A stretch of DNA of 64,000 nt from Pseudomonas pisciculturae (GTDB lineage: Bacteria; Pseudomonadota; Gammaproteobacteria; Pseudomonadales; Pseudomonadaceae), in NCBI RefSeq assembly GCF_015461805.1, contig NZ_JACVZE010000007.1:1-64000 (forward strand). Reading direction: 5' to 3'. Below, in pieces: positions 26,523 to 34,172 of this stretch; the first letter of the stretch is position 1; each line of letters opens with the position of its first letter. The notes under the pieces are model-generated. The model was not told the origin of the DNA. It made no database searches and worked only from the letters and a program-made list of their open reading frames with translations. Position numbers and translations under genes: made by a program.

Positions 26523-27301
26523 GTGCATTGCCGAACCTGACTATCGCCCTGATCCAGACGACGCTGGCCTGGCACGACCGCCAGGCCAACCTGGAGCATT
26601 TCGAGCTGCTGCTGGAACAGGCCAAAGGCGCCGACTTGATCGTGTTGCCGGAGATGTTCACCACCGGTTTTTCCATGGAGTCGGCCACGCTTGCCGAATC
26701 GGAGCACGGCCCTACCCACGTCTGGCTCCAGGCTCAGGCGGCGAAATACAACGCAGTGATCACCGGCAGCGTGATCATCCAGGCCGCCGACGGCAGCCAC
26801 CGCAATCGCCTGTTGTGGGCGCGGCCGGATGGCGAGGTGTTGCACTACGACAAACGTCACTTGTTTCGCATGGCTGGTGAGCACGATCACTACACGCCGG
26901 GCGAGCGCCAGGTGCAGTTCGAATTGAAGGGCTGGCGCATTCGCCCGTTGATTTGCTACGACCTGCGTTTCCCGGTGTGGAGCCGTGATGCCCAGGACAC
27001 CGACCTGCTGTTGTACACCGCCAACTGGCCGGGGGCGCGGCGCCTGCATTGGAACCGCTTGCTGCCGGCGCGGGCTATTGAGAACCTGTGTTATGTGGCC
27101 GCTGTGAATCGCGTCGGCACGGACGGCAAAGGGTTTGCCTATACCGGTGACAGCCAAGTGCTGGACTTTCAGGGCGAGACCCTGCTGAGTGCGGGGGAGG
27201 CGGATGGGGTGTTTCAGGTGTGTCTGGATGCGGCGGAGCTGGCGGCGTATCGCACACGGTTTCCGGCGAACCTGGATGCCGATATTTTTCAGTTTGTCTG
27301 A
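26510..27301 (+). CDS. carbon-nitrogen hydrolase, omega-amidase (YafV/Nit2-like)
   Basis: The 263-residue nitrilase-superfamily protein shows the catalytic triad Glu48 (LPEMF), Lys115 (YDKRHLF) and Cys149 (ICYDLRFP). Members of this branch open alpha-ketoglutaramate or related omega-amides. Its start lies inside the end of the aminotransferase gene, so translation is coupled. The partner supports the omega-amidase reading rather than a general nitrilase. Confidence 0.87.
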   Translation: MRDLSALPNLTIALIQTTLAWHDRQANLEHFELLLEQAKGADLIVLPEMFTTGFSMESATLAESEHGPTHVWLQAQAAKYNAVITGSVIIQAADGSHRNRLLWARPDGEVLHYDKRHLFRMAGEHDHYTPGERQVQFELKGWRIRPLICYDLRFPVWSRDAQDTDLLLYTANWPGARRLHWNRLLPARAIENLCYVAAVNRVGTDGKGFAYTGDSQVLDFQGETLLSAGEADGVFQVCLDAAELAAYRTRFPANLDADIFQFV

Positions 27302-27309
27302 TACACCGC

Positions 27310-27331
27310 CATCGCGGGCAAGCCCGCGATG
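27310..27331. repeat. Solitary REP-like palindrome
   Basis: A 22-base element with arms CATCGCGGGC and GCCCGCGATG around AA lies just after the omega-amidase gene. It resembles the core of the REP arms elsewhere in the window but lacks a partner. Confidence 0.6.
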
Positions 27332-27349
27332 AGGCCCTCACAGCCAACA

Positions 27350-27384
27350 AAAAAGGCCCCTGGACTCACACCCAAGGGCCTTTC
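27350..27384 (-). terminator. Terminator of leuA
   Basis: AAAGGCCC pairs with GGGCCTTT (27352-27384 region), and on the minus strand a run of T follows. It lies 16 bases past the leuA stop and may also stop plus-strand transcripts weakly. Confidence 0.82.
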
Positions 27385-27399
27385 ACATTTCAGCAGTAG

Positions 27400-29079
27400 T
27401 TACGCCGCCTTGGCTTCCTGCAGGCTCAATGAGCGGTTCAGCGCACTGAACAGTGCCTTGAAGCTGGCAGTAGTGATGTTTTCATCAATACCCACACCAT
27501 GCACCGGACGCTCACCGTTCACACGCAGCTCAATGTAGGCCGCTGCCTTGGCATTGGTACCCGCGCCAATCGCGTGTTCGTTGTAGTCCATGATCTCTAC
27601 ACCAATCGGCAGGCCGGCGACCAAAGCTTCCAGTGCGCCGTTGCCTTTGCCTTTCCAGTGCAGGTTGGTTTCGCCCTGGCCTTTACCCGAGACTTCCACC
27701 TCGACAAAGCTGTTGCCGTTTTCTTCTTGCAGACGATGGCTGACCAGCGCATACGGGGTGTTGGCTTGCAGGTATTCACGTTGCAGCAAGGCGTAGATCT
27801 GCGGTGCAGTCATTTCCAGGCCCACGCGATCGGTTTCGGCCTGTACCACTTGGCTGAACTCTATTTGCATGCGGCGCGGCAGGCTGATGTCGTATTCCTG
27901 CTCCAGCAAGTAGGCGATGCCGCCTTTGCCCGACTGGCTGTTCACACGAATCACGGCTTCGTAGCTGCGACCGATGTCGGCCGGGTCGATCGGCAGGTAC
28001 GGCACTTCCCACAGGGCGTCGTCTTTCTGCTGGGTGAAGCCCTTGCGGATCGCATCCTGGTGAGAGCCGGAGAACGCGGTGTGCACCAGGTCTCCCACGT
28101 ACGGGTGACGTGGGTGAACCTGGATCTGGTTGCACTCCTCAACGACTTTGCGCACGCCGTCGATGTCGGAGAAGTCCAGTTGTGGGTCCAGGCCCTGGGT
28201 GTACATGTTCAGTGCCACAGTCACCAGGTCAACGTTACCGGTACGCTCGCCGTTGCCGAACAGGCAGCCTTCAACACGGTCGGCGCCGGCCATCAGGCCC
28301 AGTTCGGTAGCGGCCACGCCGGTGCCACGGTCGTTGTGGGTGTGCAGGCTGATGATCACGCTGTCACGGCGGTTGATATGGCGACCGAACCACTCGATCT
28401 GGTCGGCGTAGATGTTCGGCGTGGCGCATTCAACCGTGGCTGGCAGGTTGAGGATCATCTTGTGCTCAGGCGTCGGGTTCCACACCTCGATCACGGCGTC
28501 ACAGACTTCCTTGGCGAATTCCAGCTCCGTGGCGCTGAAGGTCTCAGGGGAGTATTCGAAGGTCCACTGGGTTTCTGGCTGCTGGGCGGCGTATTTGACG
28601 AACAGCTTGGCCGCGTTGACCGCGATGGCCTTGATGCCGTCCTTGTCTTGGTTGAACACGATGCGGCGGAAGGACGGCGAGGTAGCGTTGTACAAGTGCA
28701 CGATGGCTTTCTTGGCACCGCGCAGGGATTCGAACGTGCGTGCGATCAGGTCTTCACGGCCCTGGGTCAGCACCTGGATGGTGGTGTCCTCGGGGATGTG
28801 GCCGTCTTCGATCAGCGTACGTACAAAGTCGAAGTCGGTTTGCGAAGCGGCTGGGAACGAAGCTTCGATTTCCTTCACGCCAACGGCGACCAGGGTCTTC
28901 CAGAAGCGCAGCTTTTTCACCGCGTCCATCGGTTCGATCAGCGACTGGTTGCCATCACGCAGGTCGGAGCTGCACCAGATCGGCGCTTCGGTAATGGTTT
29001 TCGACGGCCAGGTGCGGTCCGGGATATCGATGGTCGGGAACGCGCGGTACTTCGAAGACGGGTCTTTGAGCATGCTCAT
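27400..29079 (-). CDS. leuA: 2-isopropylmalate synthase
   Basis: LeuA condenses acetyl-CoA with 2-oxoisovalerate, the first step of leucine synthesis. The 559-residue product begins MSMLKDPSSKYRAFP, has the catalytic-barrel motifs WCSSDLRDGNQSL near residue 37 and HTHNDRGT near residue 244, and a C-terminal regulatory LeuA dimer domain for leucine feedback. It is of the long, fungal-like form common in pseudomonads. The upstream in-frame extension to 29199 is rejected. A possible leader ORF lies upstream. Confidence 0.96.
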   Translation of the reverse strand: MSMLKDPSSKYRAFPTIDIPDRTWPSKTITEAPIWCSSDLRDGNQSLIEPMDAVKKLRFWKTLVAVGVKEIEASFPAASQTDFDFVRTLIEDGHIPEDTTIQVLTQGREDLIARTFESLRGAKKAIVHLYNATSPSFRRIVFNQDKDGIKAIAVNAAKLFVKYAAQQPETQWTFEYSPETFSATELEFAKEVCDAVIEVWNPTPEHKMILNLPATVECATPNIYADQIEWFGRHINRRDSVIISLHTHNDRGTGVAATELGLMAGADRVEGCLFGNGERTGNVDLVTVALNMYTQGLDPQLDFSDIDGVRKVVEECNQIQVHPRHPYVGDLVHTAFSGSHQDAIRKGFTQQKDDALWEVPYLPIDPADIGRSYEAVIRVNSQSGKGGIAYLLEQEYDISLPRRMQIEFSQVVQAETDRVGLEMTAPQIYALLQREYLQANTPYALVSHRLQEENGNSFVEVEVSGKGQGETNLHWKGKGNGALEALVAGLPIGVEIMDYNEHAIGAGTNAKAAAYIELRVNGERPVHGVGIDENITTASFKALFSALNRSLSLQEAKAA

Positions 29080-29168
29080 CGGGAAATCCTTTGTTGTAGG
29101 GGCCGAGAAAAGGCGGCCTGCCGTAAAACTGTTTTTGGGGATAAAGCGTGAGGGCGAGGCAGATCGAT

Positions 29169-29246
29169 TCAGCCTGGCAGTCGTGCGCTGACGAGGCACA
29201 GGCTGCGGTGCTGGCGTTGCTGAATGAGGGTGTGAGAGGTTTTCAT
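29169..29246 (-). CDS. Possible 25-residue leader peptide upstream of leuA
   Basis: An ATG-to-TGA ORF encodes a basic 25-residue peptide with Leu, Val and Ile codons. It ends 89 bases before leuA, and the downstream stretch can form a G+C-rich hairpin (CCG/GGCC blocks around 29099-29123). A candidate promoter places the transcript start at or next to its ATG. Only 4 of 25 codons are Leu, so classical attenuation is not obvious. The 324-base gap upstream of leuA otherwise shows nothing recognisable. Confidence 0.3.
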   Translation of the reverse strand: MKTSHTLIQQRQHRSLCLVSARLPG

Positions 29247-29253
29247 AAGCCCA

Positions 29254-29282
29254 ACCCTAACCGCCGGGGTGAAAGATGGCAA
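29254..29282 (-). promoter_or_regulatory. Candidate leuA promoter
   Basis: On the minus strand TTGCCA (29282-29277) and TAGGGT (29259-29254) are 17 bases apart. Initiation would fall about 29247, right at the leader ATG. The -10 is a weak match. Confidence 0.35.
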
Positions 29283-29403
29283 GCAGTGGCTAAAAATTGA
29301 GATAAGTTCTGCGTTTTATGTGGGAAACAAGATTTTGTGGTTGGGAATTGATGTGGGGCTTGTTTTAATTGCGCGCCATTTGTATGGCGCGCAATTGACT
29401 TGG

Positions 29404-30225
29404 TCAGGGTTGAAACGCGCCGATAAAGATCGCCGGGTCGACCCGTGCATCGTTCAGGCTGACGTTCCAGTGCATATGCGGGCCGGTCGCACGGCCGGTC
29501 GCGCCGACTTTACCCACCACTGCGCCACGCGTCAGTTGATCGCCGACTTTCACGTCGATCTTCGACATATGGCAGAACATGCTGATAAAGCCTTGGCCGT
29601 GGTCGACGAATACGGTGTTGCCATTGAAGAAGTAGTTGCCCACCAGGATTACTTTACCGTTTGCAGGCGTCTTGATTGGCGTACCCGCCGGCACGGCGAA
29701 GTCCAGGCCGGAATGCGGGTTGCGCTCCTCACCATTGAAGAAACGGCGCACGCCGAACTTGCTCGACAGCGGCCCGTTCACCGGTTTGTCCAATACCAGG
29801 TTGCTCGGCAGGTTCGGGCTGAAACTGCGGTAAGCCTTGATCTGCACCGCCAGCTCCGCCTCGATGCGCTTGAGCTGTGCCGGTTCGGGGTTGACCTGGC
29901 TTTTATTCTTCAGGGTGATGCGCTGTTCCGGGTACTTCTTGTAGCCAACGATAAACGGCAGGCTGCGAGTGCCGCTGGTGATGCGCTCATTGCCCGGCTT
30001 GACGGTGAGCGGGATACCGACAATCGCCAGCCAGTTGTCCGCCTCCTTCACCACCAGTACTGGCTTGCCTTGATAAGTGGCTTTCGGCGCGGTAGCCGAG
30101 GGGCCCAGTTCGACCACTGCAACGCCGCCCGGTACCGGTTTGTTCAAGGTGCGGCTGATGTAGCTGTCGGCGTGGGCGTTAAAGGTAAGGCACAGCAGCA
30201 TCAACAGGCTGAATAGACGAGGCAT
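29404..30225 (-). CDS. M23-family peptidoglycan metalloendopeptidase
   Basis: The 273-residue product has a signal peptide (MPRLFSLLMLLCLTFNAHA) and a C-terminal LytM domain with the zinc motif HSGLD near residue 170 and the HMH pair near residue 250. It would cut peptide cross-links in the periplasm. The N-terminal part looks like the domain that precedes LytM in related pseudomonad peptidases. ATG 30225 is used; a TTG one codon upstream also exists. It follows xseA by 3 bases. Confidence 0.88.
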   Translation of the reverse strand: MPRLFSLLMLLCLTFNAHADSYISRTLNKPVPGGVAVVELGPSATAPKATYQGKPVLVVKEADNWLAIVGIPLTVKPGNERITSGTRSLPFIVGYKKYPEQRITLKNKSQVNPEPAQLKRIEAELAVQIKAYRSFSPNLPSNLVLDKPVNGPLSSKFGVRRFFNGEERNPHSGLDFAVPAGTPIKTPANGKVILVGNYFFNGNTVFVDHGQGFISMFCHMSKIDVKVGDQLTRGAVVGKVGATGRATGPHMHWNVSLNDARVDPAIFIGAFQP

Positions 30226-30228
30226 CAA

Positions 30229-31608
30229 TCAATCCAATAACGAAAGGGTGACGGGTGTCAGGTGGTTGTCTTCCACCCGCACTTGCAATTGGCCTTCACC
30301 GAGGCGCGCGGTCAGGCGCTGGCCGGTGTGGGTTTGTGCAGCATTGCGAATCGCCTGGCCGCGTTCATCCAGCAGGATGCTGTAGCCACGGCCGAGGGTC
30401 GCAAGCGGGCTGACAACTTGCAGCGTCTGCACCTGGCTTTGCAGTTGCAGCCGGCGTGCCTTGAGGCCTTCGCGCATGGCGCGGGGCAGGCGGTCGGCCA
30501 AGCTGTCGAGGCGTTGGCGCAGCAGGGCCAGTTGACGGCCGGGGTGTTGGCCGGCGAGGCGGGTTTCCAGGCGGATCAGGCGCTCGCGACGGGTATTGAG
30601 GCTGCGCTCGAAGGCGCGGCGCAGGCGCATATCCAGATCATCCAGGCGCTGGGCTTGCTGGCGCAGGCGTTCGCCGGGGTGACGCAGGCGCCGGGCCATG
30701 CCCTCAAGGCGCAGGCGGTCGTGGCTCAGGCGGTTGCGCATCAGCATCACCAGGCGGCGGTGCAGGTTTTCAACCTGGCGCACCAGGTGGCTGGCGTCTG
30801 GGGCGAGTAATTCAGCCGCGGCGGACGGGGTAGGGGCGCGCACGTCAGCGACGAAATCGCAGATGGACACATCGGTCTCATGGCCGACCGCGCTGACGAT
30901 GGGCGTGACGCAGGCGTCCACTGCACGGGCCACGGCTTCTTCGTTGAAACACCAGAGGTCTTCCAGCGAGCCGCCGCCACGGGCCAGGATCAATGCGTCG
31001 AAGCCGCGGGCATCCGCCAGTTTCAGCGCTCGCACAATCTGCGGGATCGCTTCGCGGCCCTGCACGGCGGTGGGGATCAATGTCAGTTCAACGTTCGGCG
31101 CACGGCGGCGAAACACGCTGATGATGTCGCGGATCACCGCGCCAGTGGGTGAACTGATAATGCCAATGCGCCGAGGATGGGCCGGCAGCGGCACCTTGCG
31201 TTCGGCACTGAACAGGCCTTCGGCGCTGAGTTTTTCTTTGAGCGCATCGAAGGCCAAACGCAGCGCACCATCGCCCGCAGGTTCGACGGTGTCGAGAATC
31301 AGCTGGTAGTCACCACGGCCTTCAAACAGCGAGACCTTGCCGCGCACTTTCACTGCCAAGCCGTCCTTCAGCGCCTGACGCACCCGCGCCGCGTTGTTGC
31401 GAAACAACGCGCAACGCACCTGGGCGCCGCTGTCCTTGAGGGTGAAATACACATGGCCGGAGGCCGGGCGGGCGAGGTTGGAGATCTCGCCTTCGACCCA
31501 GATATTGGTGAACACGTCTTCCAGCAACACCCGCGCACGGCCGTTGAGTTGGCTGACAGTGAGGACTTCGCGGTCCAGGCCCAGGCGGGCAAAGGGGTCT
31601 TTAATCAT
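30229..31608 (-). CDS. xseA: exodeoxyribonuclease VII large subunit
   Basis: XseA is the catalytic large subunit of exonuclease VII, which degrades single-stranded DNA. The 459-residue product has an N-terminal OB-fold with VEGEISNLARPASGHVYFTLKD near residue 33, the central exonuclease region with GAVIRDI and ARGGGSLEDLWCFN, and an Arg-rich coiled-coil C-terminal half. ATG 31608 gives the family start (MIKDPFARLGLDREVLTVSQLN); the longer frame overlaps the LysR gene. Confidence 0.95.
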   Translation of the reverse strand: MIKDPFARLGLDREVLTVSQLNGRARVLLEDVFTNIWVEGEISNLARPASGHVYFTLKDSGAQVRCALFRNNAARVRQALKDGLAVKVRGKVSLFEGRGDYQLILDTVEPAGDGALRLAFDALKEKLSAEGLFSAERKVPLPAHPRRIGIISSPTGAVIRDIISVFRRRAPNVELTLIPTAVQGREAIPQIVRALKLADARGFDALILARGGGSLEDLWCFNEEAVARAVDACVTPIVSAVGHETDVSICDFVADVRAPTPSAAAELLAPDASHLVRQVENLHRRLVMLMRNRLSHDRLRLEGMARRLRHPGERLRQQAQRLDDLDMRLRRAFERSLNTRRERLIRLETRLAGQHPGRQLALLRQRLDSLADRLPRAMREGLKARRLQLQSQVQTLQVVSPLATLGRGYSILLDERGQAIRNAAQTHTGQRLTARLGEGQLQVRVEDNHLTPVTLSLLD

Positions 31609-31619
31609 GGTGAGGGAGT

Positions 31620-32510
31620 TTATAGGCATTCGTGCAGGGTTTGGCAGAATTGCTCCACCAGCGCGCTCGGCGTTTGCTGGCAGGCCAGGGCCACAGTGCT
31701 CATGCAGTCCGGGTCGGCCAGGGGTAAAAAGCGCACGTTGGAAGGAGCAATGTCCTGCATGGATTTTGGTAACAAGGCAATACCGAAACCCGCTTGGATC
31801 AGTTGCAACTGGGTAGTCTTGCGCGACATCACCCGCGCCGCCTTGGGGAAAAATCCCGCCCGCATGCACAACTCGGCTGACAGGTAACTCAGGCCTCCGC
31901 GCTGTGGATGGGGGATCGAGATAAACGCTTCATCCTTGAGTTGCTCCAACTCGACAGGTGTTTTGCTGCCCGCCAGCGGATGGTTCGGCGGTACCGCTAG
32001 CAACAGTTGTTCACTATATAAAGGCACGACACGCACGCCTTCGCGCTGGCGCAACACCGGCAGGCGCAACAGCCCCACCTCAAGGCGACCGTCGGCAATC
32101 TCTTCCAACTGCGCTTCGGAGGACAGTTTGACGATATCCATCGACACGCCGGGGCAGCGCTCCAACCAAGTGCTGATGCCTTGCAGCAACTGGCCGCTCA
32201 TCGGCACGGTGCTCGAATGGCTTAGGCGCAGGGTGCCGAGCTGGCCATTGCCCACTTGCGTGGCCATCTCACTGGCTTTGAGCAACTCACTCAGCAGGTT
32301 GCGTGCTCGCGGGTAAAAGGCTTCGCCGGCCGCTGTAAGGTGGGGCTGGCGTGCGGTGCGTTCAAACAACGGGGTTTGCAGCTGGATCTCCAGCTCCTTG
32401 ATCTGCCGGCTCAGGGCCGATTGCGCCACGAACAGGCGTTCGGCGGCGGCGCTGAAGCTGCCACTGTCGGCGATTTCGACGAAGTAGCGCAGTTGGCGGG
32501 TAGAAATCAC
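31620..32510 (-). CDS. LysR-family transcriptional regulator
   Basis: The 296-residue product has an N-terminal winged helix (MISTRQLRYFVEIADSGSF, AAERLFVAQSALSRQIKELE) and a C-terminal type 2 periplasmic-binding-like sensor domain. It is divergent from a TSUP-type anion exporter with 99 bases between starts, so it probably controls that gene. The inducer is unknown. xseA follows by 11 bases on the same strand. Confidence 0.88.
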   Translation of the reverse strand: MISTRQLRYFVEIADSGSFSAAAERLFVAQSALSRQIKELEIQLQTPLFERTARQPHLTAAGEAFYPRARNLLSELLKASEMATQVGNGQLGTLRLSHSSTVPMSGQLLQGISTWLERCPGVSMDIVKLSSEAQLEEIADGRLEVGLLRLPVLRQREGVRVVPLYSEQLLLAVPPNHPLAGSKTPVELEQLKDEAFISIPHPQRGGLSYLSAELCMRAGFFPKAARVMSRKTTQLQLIQAGFGIALLPKSMQDIAPSNVRFLPLADPDCMSTVALACQQTPSALVEQFCQTLHECL

Positions 32511-32609
32511 ACGTCATGCCTTTTCGAGATAGGTGGAGGGCTTTGAAGATATTAGTCGCAACCCTCGTCGATGGCTAAAGTGAAGGGCATCTCTTTAAAG
32601 GAATAACCC

Positions 32610-33377
32610 ATGAGCCCGGTTGAGCTGATGAGCCAGTGGTCGTTTGGCGGTGTGGAGTGGCTGGTGATCGGCCTGGGTGTGGTGGTGGCTTATATCGTGT
32701 TCGGTATTGCCGGGTTTGGTACGGCGTTGGTGGCGGGGCCGATTCTGCTCCTGTTCATGCCTTTGTCGAAGATCATCCCGCTGCTGGTACTGCTGGATTT
32801 TGTCGCGGCGTTCGGCGGCCTGCTGCAAACGCGGCGGGACGTGAACAGGTCGGAACTGTTGCGACTGCTGCCATGCATGGCGATTGGCTGCACGTTGGGC
32901 GTGGTGTTTTTGCTCAATCTGCATTCGGATGTGTTGCTGTTGTTGATGGGGTTGTTTATCAGCGCGTATGCCATCTACAACCTGGCGGTAAAGGCGCGGC
33001 CGACGCAGCTGGCGACGGGGTGGTCGATTCCCATGGGCACCGTTGGCGGGTTGTTTGGCGCATTGTTTGGCAGCGGCGGCTTTTTATATGCGATCTATCT
33101 GAACAGCCGCTTGCCCAAGGACGCGGCCCGCGCGACCCAAAGTGCGCTGATCAGTTGCAGCACCGTGGTGCGCTTGAGCCTGTTCCTGATTGCCGGGGTG
33201 TATGCGGATTTGCCGCTGTTGATGTTGGCGGTGTGCCTGTTGCCGGCGATGGTATTGGGGCTGTGGTTTGGGCGCCGGCTGACGATGCGCCTGTCGCGGG
33301 AGGCGTTTGTGCGGTTGGTGACCTGGTTGGTGCTGGCCAGTGGGGTTGCGTTGATTGGGCGGTATTTGAGTGCTTGA
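32610..33377 (+). CDS. TSUP (TauE/SafE)-family membrane transporter
   Basis: The 255-residue product has about eight hydrophobic segments and the repeated glycine-rich motif (GIAGFGTALVAG near residue 30, GGLFGALFGSGGFLYAI near residue 146) of TSUP sulfite/sulfonate-type exporters. The substrate is not clear. It pairs with the divergent LysR regulator. An AAGGAA site lies 9 bases before the ATG. Confidence 0.85.
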   Translation: MSPVELMSQWSFGGVEWLVIGLGVVVAYIVFGIAGFGTALVAGPILLLFMPLSKIIPLLVLLDFVAAFGGLLQTRRDVNRSELLRLLPCMAIGCTLGVVFLLNLHSDVLLLLMGLFISAYAIYNLAVKARPTQLATGWSIPMGTVGGLFGALFGSGGFLYAIYLNSRLPKDAARATQSALISCSTVVRLSLFLIAGVYADLPLLMLAVCLLPAMVLGLWFGRRLTMRLSREAFVRLVTWLVLASGVALIGRYLSA

Positions 33378-33419
33378 CCTGATTGCTTCAGGGATTAAGC
33401 TGCCAGCCTTTAGGGCCTC

Positions 33420-33490
33420 ATCGGGGGCAAGCCCCCTCCCACACTTGAAAGCATTCACAATTCAAATGTGGGAGGGGGCTTGCCCCCGAT
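33420..33490. repeat. REP doublet (GGGGGCAAGCCCCC type)
   Basis: Arms at about 33420-33442 and 33467-33490 are inverted copies of ATCGGGGGCAAGCCCC plus CTCCCACA. They flank 25 bases between the transporter and the zinc-ribbon gene. Confidence 0.87.
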
Positions 33491-33519
33491 GGCGTCAGCA
33501 GCCACACCGCAGGACTCCC

Positions 33520-34068
33520 ATGAATTCCCAAAGCATCCTTGTTCCGAAAATCTCCACCTTGCCCGTCCACGAACCCCGCGCCCGGGCGATCGTGCGTTGG
33601 CTGGTGCGCAAGAACATCATCAAGGAAGAACTCACCACCTGTGGCCGCACCGGCAACCGCATGGGCCACGCCCTGGCCGATGGCGCCCGCGCCGTGGTGC
33701 TGCACCCCGAAGCGCTGCCGTTCAACGAGCCGGTCAACGGCCTGGAGATTATCTACAAGCGCTGTATCTATACCCCTGCCAAGGGTTTTCTCGAAGAAGC
33801 CGGCTGCCCGGAATGCCGCAAGGAAGTCGGCGAAGCACTGTTCGAAAGCCTGGAAGACTGGATGCCCGGCCACACCGACAACTTCACCTGCCCGCTGTGT
33901 GGGCATGAAGACGACATCAACGGGTTTCTGTTCCTACAGGAGTGCGGGTTTTCCAACCTGGGCTTCATTTTCAACAACTGGGCGGAGGCGGGGTTCAAGC
34001 AGAGCTTTATCGACGAATTTGCCGATTGGCTGGACCAGAAGATGAGTTGGGTCAAAGTCGAACTTTAA
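33520..34068 (+). CDS. conserved zinc-ribbon protein of unknown function
   Basis: The 182-residue product carries two Cys pairs, CPEC near residue 96 and CPLC near residue 127, that look like a zinc ribbon. The flanking region is rich in acidic and aromatic residues. It has no signal peptide or membrane helix. Pseudomonad genomes often label such proteins sugar ABC transporter ATPase, but no Walker motif is visible, so that label is not supported. ATG 33520 starts after a REP doublet. guaB begins 104 bases downstream with its own promoter. Confidence 0.7.
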   Translation: MNSQSILVPKISTLPVHEPRARAIVRWLVRKNIIKEELTTCGRTGNRMGHALADGARAVVLHPEALPFNEPVNGLEIIYKRCIYTPAKGFLEEAGCPECRKEVGEALFESLEDWMPGHTDNFTCPLCGHEDDINGFLFLQECGFSNLGFIFNNWAEAGFKQSFIDEFADWLDQKMSWVKVEL

Positions 34069-34107
34069 TCCATCTATCAGTATTACCAAGTTTGTCAGAG
34101 TTTTACA

Positions 34108-34136
34108 TTGAGCCCGACAGGGTGCATGTATATAAT
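34108..34136 (+). promoter_or_regulatory. guaB promoter
   Basis: TTGAGC (34108-34113) and a perfect TATAAT (34131-34136) are 17 bases apart, 37 bases upstream of guaB. Confidence 0.7.
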
Positions 34137-34172
34137 GGCGCGCTTCCATTTTCCCGCTCGGGAGCCCCCGCG

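Noticed and set aside
27499..29151. 550-residue plus-strand frame across leuA
   Set aside because: It is the mirror of leuA with His/Val/Asp-rich shadow composition and no domain.
33370..33519. N-terminal extension of the zinc-ribbon protein through the REP doublet
   Set aside because: The translation comes from the repeat itself and is not homologous to the gene product.
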